Below are positions 5,113-13,558 of a DNA stretch of 20,171 nt, piece after piece. How positions within the stretch are numbered: position 1 is the stretch's first letter; every line of letters starts with the position of its first letter. The position numbers and the translations under genes are program-made. Source of the stretch: a virus; the IMG/VR virus record IMGVR_UViG_3300036406_000738, positions 1 to 20,171 of that record, one strand, 5' to 3'. Under the pieces are notes generated by a model. That model searched no databases. It was not told where the DNA came from and saw only the letters and a list, made by a program, of their open reading frames with translations.

Positions 5113-7626
5113 TTAGTCCGCAAGATAAAATGCCCAGTACTTGGCCACGTTAATGTCGCTCCCTCCGGTGATGCCGTCCACTGTTGTCTTTAATGCGCTG
5201 ACATCGACACCGTCCACCAAACCATTGACGATGATGTCGCCATCTACGTTAACGTTGCCCAAAATATCCAAGACCTCGAGCGGCGTGCGCGTTCCGATGC
5301 CTACGTATGGCGTGCCTGCAGTTGCGGTGGCGTACAGCGCTAACACACTGGCCGCCGTTGGTGTGGCGTCGTCCTGCAGCTTCAGTTCAAATACCCCCGG
5401 GCTGTTTTCCGCTAAAGAGATAGACGAATTACCGGTGCCAGACAACACGTTGACGCCGCTGGGTTCAAGCTCAATGGTGCCGCCGTCGGTCTTTCCGTCC
5501 TCATACTTGATGGATGTCTTTGCGAAGTCATCACCTTTCGGTTGGAAGGTGTCATACAGCAGCTCGAGCTTGCTGCTAATTCCGGTGACGCTGGCGTCTA
5601 TATCTGCAAGGTCCACGCCTATCTGCCCTGCGTTGTTTGCAGCCTCTTGGATGCCTTGTGTGAATCCGTTTGAAGGGCTGCTCGGGAATCCGTTGACAGG
5701 CCCGCGCACGTCTTCTGTGTCGCTGGTAGTGTCGGTGATGCCGGTGGCGTCGCGGTTGACGTAGAAAGCCTCGACGGTCGTGGTGCGGCTGTTGGCCTCA
5801 ACGCTCAGCTGAAACGGCAAGAAGTAGCGCTCGCCGTCGTAGAGCGTGTGATACATTTCAATCGGCCCCTTGTAGAGCTCGCCCCGTTGCACGCGCGTGT
5901 GCAGCCGCTGGCCGGCCAGTACCTCGCGCACGCCCAGCAGGTGGATGCCGATGCCGGTGCCGGTGTAGTTCAACGATGTCCACCCGGTACTTGGCAGGAG
6001 CTGCCCGCCGTCCACAATCTTTAAGATGCCCTTGCTGTTTTGCGAGACGGCATCACCTACGTACACCTTGGGCTGCTCGTACACCACGCGCGACGAGCTG
6101 AGCCCATGCGCGCTGAACGTCACCTCGTCGCCATTGGTGGCGTCCTCCTCAATCTGATCTACACGCAACAGCTGCACCCGGTAGTTCGTGTTGACGTTCG
6201 TCACGTTCGACAGGTTGCCTTGGTAGCTCACGTTCTGAATTGCACCCGTGAGCTCGATGCTATTCGACTGCGCTGTCAGCGGTGGCGTCACGATGTCCAT
6301 GGCCACCACGAGCGCGCCTTCACCGGTGCAGCCCTCGTTGATGTCGTAGACGTCGGTCACGATTTCAAAGGGCCCGGCAGTCAAGGACCAGGTCGTGGTG
6401 TTGTACGTGTGCGGCTCGTATGAAAGCACGCTCCCTGCCTCCATCTGAAACAAGTTCTGCACCCCTGCGAAGGTCGCGGTGCGCCGCAGGTAGTAGTTGC
6501 CCACCTTCAGAGTGAAGCGCAGCAGGAAGCGCCCTACCCGAGCGTTGCCCGTTGTGGTGCCGTCGCCTGGCTGCGTAATATAGGCGGTGCCGCTGAGACG
6601 CAGCACGCTATTGGCTGCGTAGTCGAAGTCAGCGTCTTCCAAGGCTGTGCCGAAGTCGGTTTTCTCGTAGACGTTGGCAAAGATGCGCGGCACGTTGCCG
6701 CTGTAGTTCTGCGGCCGCTCCACGCGCAGCAAAGGAGGCAGGAAGCTGTGCTCGTAGCCCGCCATCTTGATGACGTCCGTGCCGAGGGTGAGCACCGTGT
6801 TGAGCGAGGTGCTGCTGCCGCTGACGGTGCCGCCCTTGGTGCAGGTGAAATAGTTGAGTGTGGTGCTGTACTGGTATGCGCCTACTGGGATGAACCAGAA
6901 AGTGCCGTTGGCCTGAAAGATGCGCGCGTTGAATGCCGTCGCGAAGGATTCGAGCACCGTGTAGATGGACAGGAACTGGTTGACGCCATCCTCGTCCGGG
7001 TTGTAGAAGCTGTTGTGCAGCACTTTCGTGTTGTACAGAAAGTTGCTCGCCGCCACGTGGTCGTCACTGCGGAAGTCGTCGACGTACTTCAGCATCACCG
7101 TGCTCGTGCCCCACAGGTGCGACTGGCGCACCCACGAGAGGCCTATGATGAGATGATCTACGACAGTGCTCGGCGAGGCGAGGCCGTAGCCGGTGCCGCC
7201 GTTGTTGTACAGCACGTTCTTGAGGTTGCCCAGGTCATCGACTGCACGCAGGGTGGTGCGCACCGGAAAGTACTCGTCTTGGATGACGCACTGGTCCGGC
7301 TGCAGCACTCCGCCCCAGTAGAGCGCGTTCACCCCGTCGGGGTCTTTGATGATGGCGACGGTGAACTCACCCTCCGCCGATGTGGCCAGCGCCTCGATGA
7401 AGGTGCTGTGGTCGCTCGTGGTTTCGGTGAACGGGATGCTAACCGATGAGCCGATGATAGGCTGGTGCCGGCTTTGGTTGTCGCCCTCGTACGAAAGCGT
7501 AAAGCCCTCGCCGCCCAGGTTGAAGGTGTGGGTGCTGCCGAGGTAGCCGTCTTGGTAGATGTTAACGCGCCAGCCGTTGCCGTCCTGGTCAAGGAACTCA
7601 CTGTACAGCCTCAGGTTGTATGCCAT
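5113..7626 (-). CDS. large tail-tip or baseplate protein
   Basis: The 837-residue protein shares one base with the tape measure stop (TGATG) and sits where tail-tip hub genes occur. The first 150 residues (LRLYSEFLDQDGNGWRV, VDDLGNLK) resemble the N-terminus of tail proteins I recall from phages of Bacteroidota; the region to about residue 560 would be the hub or baseplate part. The remainder changes character: helical and coiled (about 670-705), then beta-rich with ELKLQDD and a GIGTRTPLEVLDILGNVNV motif (797-815), which is a fibre-type element. It may thus be a hub fused to a central spike or fibre base. Specific residues that would assign a catalytic role are not seen. Function is inferred from position and composition. 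Confidence 0.72.
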   Translation of the reverse strand: MAYNLRLYSEFLDQDGNGWRVNIYQDGYLGSTHTFNLGGEGFTLSYEGDNQSRHQPIIGSSVSIPFTETTSDHSTFIEALATSAEGEFTVAIIKDPDGVNALYWGGVLQPDQCVIQDEYFPVRTTLRAVDDLGNLKNVLYNNGGTGYGLASPSTVVDHLIIGLSWVRQSHLWGTSTVMLKYVDDFRSDDHVAASNFLYNTKVLHNSFYNPDEDGVNQFLSIYTVLESFATAFNARIFQANGTFWFIPVGAYQYSTTLNYFTCTKGGTVSGSSTSLNTVLTLGTDVIKMAGYEHSFLPPLLRVERPQNYSGNVPRIFANVYEKTDFGTALEDADFDYAANSVLRLSGTAYITQPGDGTTTGNARVGRFLLRFTLKVGNYYLRRTATFAGVQNLFQMEAGSVLSYEPHTYNTTTWSLTAGPFEIVTDVYDINEGCTGEGALVVAMDIVTPPLTAQSNSIELTGAIQNVSYQGNLSNVTNVNTNYRVQLLRVDQIEEDATNGDEVTFSAHGLSSSRVVYEQPKVYVGDAVSQNSKGILKIVDGGQLLPSTGWTSLNYTGTGIGIHLLGVREVLAGQRLHTRVQRGELYKGPIEMYHTLYDGERYFLPFQLSVEANSRTTTVEAFYVNRDATGITDTTSDTEDVRGPVNGFPSSPSNGFTQGIQEAANNAGQIGVDLADIDASVTGISSKLELLYDTFQPKGDDFAKTSIKYEDGKTDGGTIELEPSGVNVLSGTGNSSISLAENSPGVFELKLQDDATPTAASVLALYATATAGTPYVGIGTRTPLEVLDILGNVNVDGDIIVNGLVDGVDVSALKTTVDGITGGSDINVAKYWAFYLAD

Positions 7627-10067
7627 CAGAATCCGCGGATGCGGCCCCGGTCGATGGAGGCCCGTTCGTTAACGAGGAGGAGGTCGTTGCCGGAGATGCG
7701 GCCGGTCACGACGACGTTGCCGCCTGCGTTGCCTATCATGCTCCGCAGCTTGTCCAAAGGTGCGACCACTTCCGGGTTGGTGCGCGCTCCGGAGTACTCA
7801 CCCATGAGGCCCAAAGTAGGCCCGCTAATTACACCACCGTCGGCAAAGGCCATGACGTTGCTGAACACACTCTTGATGAGCGCCATGCCCGCCGTAATGA
7901 GCGCAGGGAGCACGATGGCTGCACCCGGTCCGGTGCCGACGGCCGTCTGCCCTGCCGCCTGAATTGCGAGGGCGGTGGCTGCGTTGAATGCGGCATCGAC
8001 TGCTGCGCTTGCCACGCCCTTGAGCGCTTCCTGTGCACCTTCGCCGGTCACGATGAGCGTGCCGAGTGCAGTGCCGAAAGCGTCGCCCATGGAGAGCACG
8101 TCGCTCTTCAGGTTCTGCACGATGTTTTGAATTTCGTCCGCGCGCTCCTTCGCTGCTGCAAACTCTTGATCCGCGAGGCCGGTGTCGGCGACGGTAGCGC
8201 CGGGCGCCATGAGGCCGCGGTTGTCAAGGGCCGGGTTGGGAATTTGCCCTGGCGCAATCATCGGCGCCGGGCCTTGGCCGGTAGCCATGCGAGCCAGCTG
8301 CGCGCTGCGCTCGTTCTCGCCGAGCAGCTTTGCCGCCACCGCTGCGTCGTTGTATGCGCCCTTCAGTCCGTCGAGGTAGGCCTCGTAGTCGCCAGATACC
8401 GCGAGCTCTGCCTGCAACAGAAACAGCCGCTCCGCCAGCACGTCCTTGTAGGTCTTCTCAGCTTTCTCCGCCTTGTCCGTGCTGTCAGCCACAGCGGTCA
8501 CAGCCTTTGCGGTAGCCGCGGCGGCTGGCACAACCTTTTCCAAGGCCTTGCCAAAGTCGCTGGTCGCGGCCGCAGCGCTGTCGCCCTTGTATTTAATGCT
8601 GTCGAAGAAGCCGTCTACCTTGGCTTGGATGCCGTTCAGCCAGCCTGCGATGTTGCTGTCGGCACCGACCGCAGCCAGCACCATATCCACCGCGCCAGCA
8701 ATCTGCTCAAATGCGCCGATGACAGTGCGCACCACTGTCTGCATAACGGTCACACTTATGTTGGCCAAGCTGCCAAAGAATCCCATCCAGTCGCCGGTGA
8801 ACAGCGAGGTAAATGCGTTGAGCAGGTTGCCGATAATCCCGAATGCACCGCGGAAGATGCCCATGATGAGGTCGAGCGCGTTGCCGATGTAGGCGCTGAT
8901 GTGGGTTCCAAAGCGGTCCCACACGATTTGAAACAGCGCCACACCTGCAGACCACACCATCTTGATGGCTTCGATGGCTGCGCTCACCGTCTCCTTGAGG
9001 GTGTCAAAGACCTTGGCACCGTTGCCGGTGGTGAAGTAGGCCTTGATGTCGTCCCAGTTGGCGATGATGAGAGCGACGGCAGCCGCCACAGCGACTGCGA
9101 TGAGGCCGATGGGGTTGGCGGCGAGGCTTACCGTCATAGCCTTTACCGCCGTCGATGCTACCAGGCTGGCCGCACGCACCGCCACGAGCGCCTTGCTGAA
9201 CGCGCCAAAGCCGAGGAGCAGCGGACCGATGGCCGCGGCGATGCCTCCGATGATGAGAATGATCTTCTTGGTACGCTCGTCAAGCTGTTGGAATGAGGCT
9301 GCCATCTCGGTCACCTTGTCGATGGCTTTGGTAACCATAGGCAGCAGGAGCTCGCCGATGCTGGCACCGGCCTGCTTCAGGTTGTCGAGCGCGGTGCTGA
9401 ACTTCCCCGCGGCCGTCTGGCTGAGGCGCTCCATAGCTTGGTAGGCAAAGCCGCCCTCTTCCGCGAATCCGCGCAGCACCTCGTTGAACTGCTCGACGCT
9501 AACAGCGCCTGCGCCCAATGATGAGGCAGGCAGGCCGGTGGCCTCGCTTAGCGCCGTGAAGATGGGGATGCCGCGCTCGGCAAGCTGGTTCAAGTTCTCA
9601 AGCTCAACCTTGCCCTTGGCTTGCACCTTGGCGAAGATGGCCGTGATGTCCTCGATGCTCTCGCCGGAGGTGGCTGCGATGTCGCCGAGGAAGCCCAGCT
9701 GCTCGTTCACCTGGCTGATGTCAGTGCCAGCCGCCAGCAGCTGGCGAGCGGCTCCGGCTATTTCCTCGATTTGAAACGGTGTAGCCGCAGCGAACTGGTT
9801 GAGCTGGTCCACCATGGCGCCCGCCTGCTCAGCTCCGCCCGTGAGCGAGATGAACTGCGTCTCCATGGTCTCGAGGTCGGCGGCGGCTTTGACGGCCGCA
9901 GCGCCGAGGCCCACAATCGGCAGGGTCACGCCCATGGTCATGGTTTTGCCCATGTCCATGATGTTGTCCGACGTCTGCCGGATCTGCCGCTGAATCTTGC
10001 CGAGCTGCTTGTTGAAGTCGCGGGTGTCCGCACCTACGCGAACTATCAGGTCGCCGAGTTTAGCCAT
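7626..10067 (-). CDS. tail tape measure protein
   Basis: The 813-residue protein begins 8 bases inside the end of the chaperone gene. It has the TP901-type tape-measure layout: an N-terminal domain (LGDLIVRVGADTRDFNKQLG), helical segments through 60-260, hydrophobic stretches at about 268-290 and 319-337 (NPIGLIAVAVAAAVALI), then a long helical rod. It ends in FADGGVISGPTLGLMGEYSG and PEVVAPLDKL, a C-terminus I recall in phages of Bacteroidota. Tape measures set tail length and are held in the tube until DNA ejection. At the usual rough 1.5 angstrom per residue, the tail would be about 120 nm. No peptidase or lysozyme domain is visible in it. Confidence 0.92.
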   Translation of the reverse strand: MAKLGDLIVRVGADTRDFNKQLGKIQRQIRQTSDNIMDMGKTMTMGVTLPIVGLGAAAVKAAADLETMETQFISLTGGAEQAGAMVDQLNQFAAATPFQIEEIAGAARQLLAAGTDISQVNEQLGFLGDIAATSGESIEDITAIFAKVQAKGKVELENLNQLAERGIPIFTALSEATGLPASSLGAGAVSVEQFNEVLRGFAEEGGFAYQAMERLSQTAAGKFSTALDNLKQAGASIGELLLPMVTKAIDKVTEMAASFQQLDERTKKIILIIGGIAAAIGPLLLGFGAFSKALVAVRAASLVASTAVKAMTVSLAANPIGLIAVAVAAAVALIIANWDDIKAYFTTGNGAKVFDTLKETVSAAIEAIKMVWSAGVALFQIVWDRFGTHISAYIGNALDLIMGIFRGAFGIIGNLLNAFTSLFTGDWMGFFGSLANISVTVMQTVVRTVIGAFEQIAGAVDMVLAAVGADSNIAGWLNGIQAKVDGFFDSIKYKGDSAAAATSDFGKALEKVVPAAAATAKAVTAVADSTDKAEKAEKTYKDVLAERLFLLQAELAVSGDYEAYLDGLKGAYNDAAVAAKLLGENERSAQLARMATGQGPAPMIAPGQIPNPALDNRGLMAPGATVADTGLADQEFAAAKERADEIQNIVQNLKSDVLSMGDAFGTALGTLIVTGEGAQEALKGVASAAVDAAFNAATALAIQAAGQTAVGTGPGAAIVLPALITAGMALIKSVFSNVMAFADGGVISGPTLGLMGEYSGARTNPEVVAPLDKLRSMIGNAGGNVVVTGRISGNDLLLVNERASIDRGRIRGF

Positions 10068-10383
10068 TACTACTCTTCGCTATTTGGCGCAAGATAGCCA
10101 AGCCATCCGCAGCGGGTTTGCGCTTTGCCTCCCAGGGGAACTCGGCGATGTCCTCGGGCTTGAGGCGCTTCTTCGTGTGTGGGTTCAGCAGCAGGCAGGC
10201 CAGCCACCTGGTGCGCTCCCACTCGCGCTGGTCGCGCTCTTTCTCGAGCTCGAAGAAGCCGGTGACTGCGTTGTTGAACTCGGCGAAGGTGAGGCCGTAA
10301 AGCACGGACGGGGTCAGACCCAGCTGGCCCAACCCCGTCGCTTCAAGTTCGTCCCAGTTCAGGGCTTTGCCTTTCCCGCGCTT
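10060..10383 (-). CDS. tail assembly chaperone, downstream (T-like) part made by -1 frameshift
   Basis: The frame from 10383 to the stop at 10060 is the -1 frame of the upstream chaperone gene and stays open across the whole join. It has no ATG at the right place; a TTG at 10332 would be the only late start. Translated after the slip, it reads KRGKGKALNWDELEATGLG and continues into a Trp- and Glu-rich helical domain (LYGLTFAEFN, then EWERTRWLACLLLN) with a Lys-rich tail. The shifted product would be 200 residues, the first 93 shared with the upstream chaperone. This mirrors the lambda G and GT proteins, which help load tube subunits on the tape measure. The TAC family cannot be named with certainty. 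Confidence 0.72.
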   Translation of the reverse strand, partial: KRGKGKALNWDELEATGLGQLGLTPSVLYGLTFAEFNNAVTGFFELEKERDQREWERTRWLACLLLNPHTKKRLKPEDIAEFPWEAKRKPAADGLAILRQIAKSSNG

Positions 10384-10661
10384 TTTTTTTGGTCGCCTCC
10401 GAGCAAGGCCGCGACGGCCTGCGTGAGGGTCTCAAGGTCGGCGATGGTGCAAAGCTCGAGGAAGTCGTCCGCCGTCAGGTCCCATGTGTGGCCGTTCGCT
10501 TTGGCTCCTGCCTCGGCAAAATAGTAGGCCAGCTCGGGGATGCGCGTGACGTCTGTCTGGTCGATGTTAGCCACCTTCACGCCGGTGTTCTGTTCGAACT
10601 TGCGCCACGCCCCGAGGGATGCGCGCAGGGTGAAGGTGCGGCCGCTTAATTCAACCAGCAT
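10359..10661 (-). CDS. tail assembly chaperone, upstream (G-like) protein
   Basis: The 100-residue protein (MLVELSGRTFTLRASLGAWR) sits between the tail tube and the tape measure, the fixed place for tail assembly chaperones. It overlaps the tail tube stop by one base. The central part is helical (IPELAYYFAEAGAKANG, then DDFLELCTIADL) and it ends in QKKSAGKAKP. A tract of nine A residues close to the 3' end, followed by the open -1 frame, argues that part of the ribosomes continue into the next frame to give a longer protein. The short form is the likely G equivalent. Confidence 0.75.
   Translation of the reverse strand: MLVELSGRTFTLRASLGAWRKFEQNTGVKVANIDQTDVTRIPELAYYFAEAGAKANGHTWDLTADDFLELCTIADLETLTQAVAALLGGDQKKSAGKAKP
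10381..10391 (-). promoter_or_regulatory. predicted -1 ribosomal frameshift site (A9)
   Basis: Read on the minus strand the sequence is C followed by nine A (10390-10382) and G. The zero frame reads CAA AAA AAA AGC, so an A AAA AAA heptamer sits in the proper phase for a -1 slip of both tRNAs. The downstream frame is in the -1 position relative to the upstream gene and open. GC-rich sequence follows, but I could not define a stem or pseudoknot by eye. Confidence 0.75.
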
Positions 10662-11107
10662 CAGACGATGACTTCACGTACAACAGCGCCGGTGAGGTCC
10701 ATCGTCAGCGACCAGGTCACGTTGTCCTCAAAGCCAGCCGTTTGCTCGATGCTGGTGATGTAGCCCGCGACGTCGAACTCCTCGTCGCCTGCGTTAGGCA
10801 AGCTGCCGCTGCCAACGTTGGAGAATACCGCAAAGACCTTGGTGCCTGCGATTTGGTAGTCGACCAAAGCGTTGAAGCTGTTGGTAGCGTCCTCAGCGAA
10901 GATGCCGCTGACATTGATGCTGGCCGACTTCAAGGCCGGCAGGATTTCGCGCCAGCCGGCCGACGTCTTGGTGGTGATGTCGCGCACGTCGGTGGACATT
11001 GAGATGCTGCACTCGGTCACAGCGCCGACCACCGTGTGGGTGCCGTCGGTCGTGCCGGTGAAAAAGCGAATGCTCGAGGCATTCAGGTAGCCAGTGGTCT
11101 GTGCCAT
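10661..11107 (-). CDS. major tail tube protein
   Basis: The 148-residue protein begins MAQTTGYLNASSIRFFTGTT and resembles the TP901-1 type major tail protein family (Phage_tail_2). Typical features are an N-terminal strand with a FFTGTTDGTHTVVG segment, an SISMSTDVRDITTKTSAGWREIL motif near residues 34-56, an ISGIF-like segment (NVSGIFAED) and a C-terminal strand region with WSLTMDLTG. The protein forms the rings of the tail tube. It lies just before the chaperones and tape measure, the expected order. It shares one base with the preceding gene (TGATG). Confidence 0.85.
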   Translation of the reverse strand: MAQTTGYLNASSIRFFTGTTDGTHTVVGAVTECSISMSTDVRDITTKTSAGWREILPALKSASINVSGIFAEDATNSFNALVDYQIAGTKVFAVFSNVGSGSLPNAGDEEFDVAGYITSIEQTAGFEDNVTWSLTMDLTGAVVREVIV

Positions 11108-11343
11108 CAGTCGGGAGTGTTTTCGGGTTGGAGTTCAGGTGCGGGTTGATCAGTGAGCTCAGGCTGCGGCGCAGGCGCTTTCTTCGCCTTGGCCGCTTTC
11201 TTGTAGGCCTCGTCGTCCGGGTGGGCGTCGCAGTACTCGCCAGCGACGAGGATGCGGTAGAACTTCATCGACACTTCGACGGTCTTGCCTGTTTCCCATT
11301 CGTAGCCGTAGAGCTTCAGGGGCTTCTTGAGAGTCACAATCAT
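11107..11343 (-). CDS. small neck or tail accessory protein with Ala/Pro-rich tail
   Basis: The best start is ATG at 11343, giving 78 residues; an upstream reading overlaps the previous gene and begins with unlikely residues. The first 50 residues (MIVTLKKPLKLYGYEWETGK, then VSMKFYRILVAGEYCD) are a compact mixed domain. The rest is a low-complexity linker of Lys, Ala, Pro and Glu. Small proteins beginning with a similar beta-hairpin lie between tail terminator and tube genes in several phages, but I cannot name the family. It is followed by the tail tube gene with one-base overlap. Confidence 0.6.
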   Translation of the reverse strand: MIVTLKKPLKLYGYEWETGKTVEVSMKFYRILVAGEYCDAHPDDEAYKKAAKAKKAPAPQPELTDQPAPELQPENTPD

Positions 11344-11366
11344 GGCCCGAATGTACGGAGTTTGCC

Positions 11367-12152
11367 TTACTTGGATTTCCGCTGCGTGATGTACCACTGT
11401 CCGCCGATGCAGTGCACCGTGATGCCGTCGTAAGAGCGGTCCATGGTGGCCGATGCGCTGCCGTCGATGGTGACGCTCGTGTCGGTAGCGGCAGGGCTCA
11501 GGGTGAGCGTGCGCTGGTTGGACAGGTGGTTACCGGTCTTTAAGCGAATCTCTCGGCCCTCGTTGCCGCTTACTGCCGGCAGGCGCAGGGTTGCCGACGC
11601 GTTGCCGCTGGCGCTGGCGTAGTTGGCAAAGAGCAGGTGATCGTCGGAGTTTACCGTGAAGGTCGCGCCGTTGGTGAGTGCCAGGATGCGCGGCTCGTCG
11701 TACACCGCACCGCGGATGTACAGGTCAGGCCGTATGGCAGAGGTGGTCGGCAGGGTGTAGTTGCTCCTGTCGATGCGCACCTCGTAGTCGCTCATCACCC
11801 GGTAGAGGCGCTGCGGTTCCTCGAAGTCCATCACCTCGGTGATGTATTGGATGCTTTGAACGTTCACGCCCGAGTAGGTGCCGCTGCGCCGGTCGAGGCA
11901 GGTGCGCACCGCATCGGACAGGTCGATGGCTGCGGTGTAGCTCAGGGCGTAGCAGTTCACCTCTACGCTCGCCGTGTCAAGCGCAGACGGTGCCGCCTGC
12001 ACGTCGCTCGGGTCGTTGCTGCGGATGCTGTAGACCACGTAGGGTTTCGTCTGCTCCTGGTCTGCAATCTCCGGAAAGACGCGCGTGCCCACGATGGCGC
12101 TGATGGGGCCGTCGTTGGTGAGCAGGTAGTAGATGGCTTTGCCGGCAATCAT
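11367..12152 (-). CDS. tail terminator (DUF3168-like) with a C-terminal beta-rich appendage domain
   Basis: The first 130 residues fit tail-completion proteins of the DUF3168 type: a helix at the N-terminus, the segment RVFPEIADQEQTKPYVVY (24-41), the strand SVEVNCYA (62-69) and the helix AIDLSDAVRTCL. Such proteins close the top of the tail tube and join it to the neck. Family members are normally about 120-150 residues, but this one has 261. The extra part from about 145 onward is beta-rich, with GREIRLKTG, SVTIDGSASATM and a final DGITVHCIGGQWYIT strand. These resemble domains at the ends of phage fibres. The start ATG overlaps the gp10-like stop as ATGA. Confidence 0.78.
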   Translation of the reverse strand: MIAGKAIYYLLTNDGPISAIVGTRVFPEIADQEQTKPYVVYSIRSNDPSDVQAAPSALDTASVEVNCYALSYTAAIDLSDAVRTCLDRRSGTYSGVNVQSIQYITEVMDFEEPQRLYRVMSDYEVRIDRSNYTLPTTSAIRPDLYIRGAVYDEPRILALTNGATFTVNSDDHLLFANYASASGNASATLRLPAVSGNEGREIRLKTGNHLSNQRTLTLSPAATDTSVTIDGSASATMDRSYDGITVHCIGGQWYITQRKSK

Positions 12153-12637
12153 CGCATGTATTTTTCGAACTCCTGTTTTAGCTCCTGCTGCAGCTTCACG
12201 CGCATCTGCGCCTGCGTCGCTTCCATCGCACGACGGATTATTTTGTAGTTAGGGTGGCTTGCCGACTTGCCGCCGAACTCCTCCGGGAAATCTCCCTCCT
12301 CCACGATGTGGGCGAACCAGCCGTCGGAGGTAGCTGGCACCTTGCGCTTCATCGGGTGGTTGGCGCGCGGGCCTGCCAGTACCGTCGGGAACTTGTTGTC
12401 GGGTGACCATGTACCCATCGAATCGCGCAGCTGGCCGCGGTAGACGAGCAGGGCGTCTTTGTTCGGCCGCACCACGATGTCGCGCTTGTACGGCTTTATC
12501 ATGCCCTTGGCCTTGCGCACGAATATCTGCGCCACCTTGCGGTACCGTCGGCGCACGTCTTTTTCGTTGATAGCGCCGAACTGTGCCGCGCGCTCCAACT
12601 TCTTAAAAACGTTTTGCTCGAGCTGCCAATAGATCAT
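12149..12637 (-). CDS. HK97 gp10-like neck protein
   Basis: The 162-residue protein starts at an ATG that overlaps the adaptor stop (ATGA). It has a helical N-terminus (NVFKKLERAAQF), then basic KGMIKPYKRDIVVRPNKDALLVY, a YRGQLRDSM helix near 66-74, then HIVEEGDFPEEFGG (110-123) and a helical end. Position and layout match the HK97 gp10 and minor-capsid/neck protein family that works next to the head-tail adaptor and tail terminator. The reading frame extends upstream but is a shadow of the adaptor gene there. Confidence 0.7.
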   Translation of the reverse strand: MIYWQLEQNVFKKLERAAQFGAINEKDVRRRYRKVAQIFVRKAKGMIKPYKRDIVVRPNKDALLVYRGQLRDSMGTWSPDNKFPTVLAGPRANHPMKRKVPATSDGWFAHIVEEGDFPEEFGGKSASHPNYKIIRRAMEATQAQMRVKLQQELKQEFEKYMR

Positions 12638-12963
12638 TCCCGTATCGTGCAAGTGAGGCGCAGGCCCTCGTTCCTCCCGATCTCTTGGATGGCCTCGATG
12701 TTGTAGGCCTTGCTGTTGTAGGTCACCCGGTCCTTCGGAGTCACCGCCGCCACCGTCGTAGAGTAGCGGATGATGAAGTGCACCGGCTGCTTGCTCATGA
12801 GCTGCAAGCTCTGTATCGCCTCGTTGCCGGAACCCTCGCGGAAGATGACGTCGGCCCAGACGGTGGCCAGGGTGGTCCATGCCTGCGCGCGCTCGCCGTA
12901 CGCGTTCGTGGTCAGGGTCGCCCGCTCGATGAGGATGCGGGAGTCCATCCGGCCGAACTTCAT
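12634..12963 (-). CDS. head-tail adaptor (stopper-like)
   Basis: The 109-residue product has the layout of the phage head-tail joining family (SPP1 gp16-like, Phage_H_T_join): an N-terminal RILIERATLTTNAYGERA strand-turn, a WTTLATVWADVIF motif near 29-41, and a beta barrel with HFIIRYSTT and KAYNIEAIQEIGRN followed by LRLTCTIRE. It closes the portal channel after DNA is packed. It overlaps both neighbours by ATGA, as usual for neck genes. Confidence 0.82.
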   Translation of the reverse strand: MKFGRMDSRILIERATLTTNAYGERAQAWTTLATVWADVIFREGSGNEAIQSLQLMSKQPVHFIIRYSTTVAAVTPKDRVTYNSKAYNIEAIQEIGRNEGLRLTCTIRE

Positions 12964-13520
12964 TGCAGCACCCGGTAGGGGCTGACGAGGGCGTCGATGC
13001 CCAACTTCAGCCGCGTGGTTATCGTGCCCGTCACTTCCTCCACCCGGTTCTCGTACAGGTGCCCCACGATGAGGCGCACGGCCTGCAGCAGTGGCGTCGG
13101 GATGTCAGCCTCCGCGTAGCCCACCGTCATGTTCACGCGCACCCGGTTGAGTGCGTCGGTGTACAGGTCGGGCGGGCTCACCCACTGCAGCCTGGCGGGT
13201 TTGGTCTGCAGGTCGTAGTAGTATTTCGAGGCGTCGAGGGTCAGTAGCGTGTTGGCCGTCGACAGGTAGGTCACACTGCTGATGGAGGCCACCGGCCCGA
13301 TGGGGATGCGGGTCGGGTAGAAGCTGTCCATGTAGCCCACCGCAGTCACGTCGCCCAGGCGCGTGTCCGTCATAGCCTCGACGTAGGTAATGGCCACCTG
13401 CCGCAGGGCGGTGATGTACGTGTCCTCGTCGGCGTGGTCCACGCGGAGGAACTCTTTTAGCGCCGCCACCGTCACGATGTCGTTGAGCACTGGCGCGCTG
13501 GTGATGGTCACTGTCATCAT
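12960..13520 (-). CDS. head-tail connector (gp6-like)
   Basis: I take ATG at 13520 as start, giving 186 residues; the reading from 13535 uses TTG inside the terminator tail and is less likely. The N-terminal part has the helix-rich connector pattern (ALKEFLRVDHADEDTYITAL, about 20-39), a central beta region (DSFYPTRIPIGPVASISSVT) and a helical end (PTPLLQAVRLIVGHLYENR), typical of the HK97 gp6 / phiE125 gp8-like family. These proteins form a ring below the portal. It lies directly after a terminator hairpin, so its transcript depends on read-through. Confidence 0.85.
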   Translation of the reverse strand: MMTVTITSAPVLNDIVTVAALKEFLRVDHADEDTYITALRQVAITYVEAMTDTRLGDVTAVGYMDSFYPTRIPIGPVASISSVTYLSTANTLLTLDASKYYYDLQTKPARLQWVSPPDLYTDALNRVRVNMTVGYAEADIPTPLLQAVRLIVGHLYENRVEEVTGTITTRLKLGIDALVSPYRVLQ

Positions 13521-13533
13521 GGGCCGAAAATAC

Positions 13534-13558
13534 AAAAGCCCGGGGGAGTGCCCCGGGC
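13534..13558 (-). terminator. hairpin terminator after the capsid gene
   Basis: On the minus strand GCCCGGGG (13558-13551), a five-base loop and CCCCGGGC (13545-13538) form a perfect 8-bp GC stem, followed by TTTTGTATTTT (13537-13527). It follows the capsid stop at 13584 by about 25 bases and precedes the connector ATG at 13520. It may be a partial terminator that lowers expression of tail genes relative to capsid. The T run is interrupted, so strength is uncertain. Confidence 0.65.

Noticed and set aside
7620-9296. A plus-strand open frame of 558 codons opposite the tape measure
   Set aside because: It is the antisense shadow of a GC-rich coding frame: the product is rich in His, Cys, Arg and Val, has no recognisable domain, and the tape measure explains the bases.
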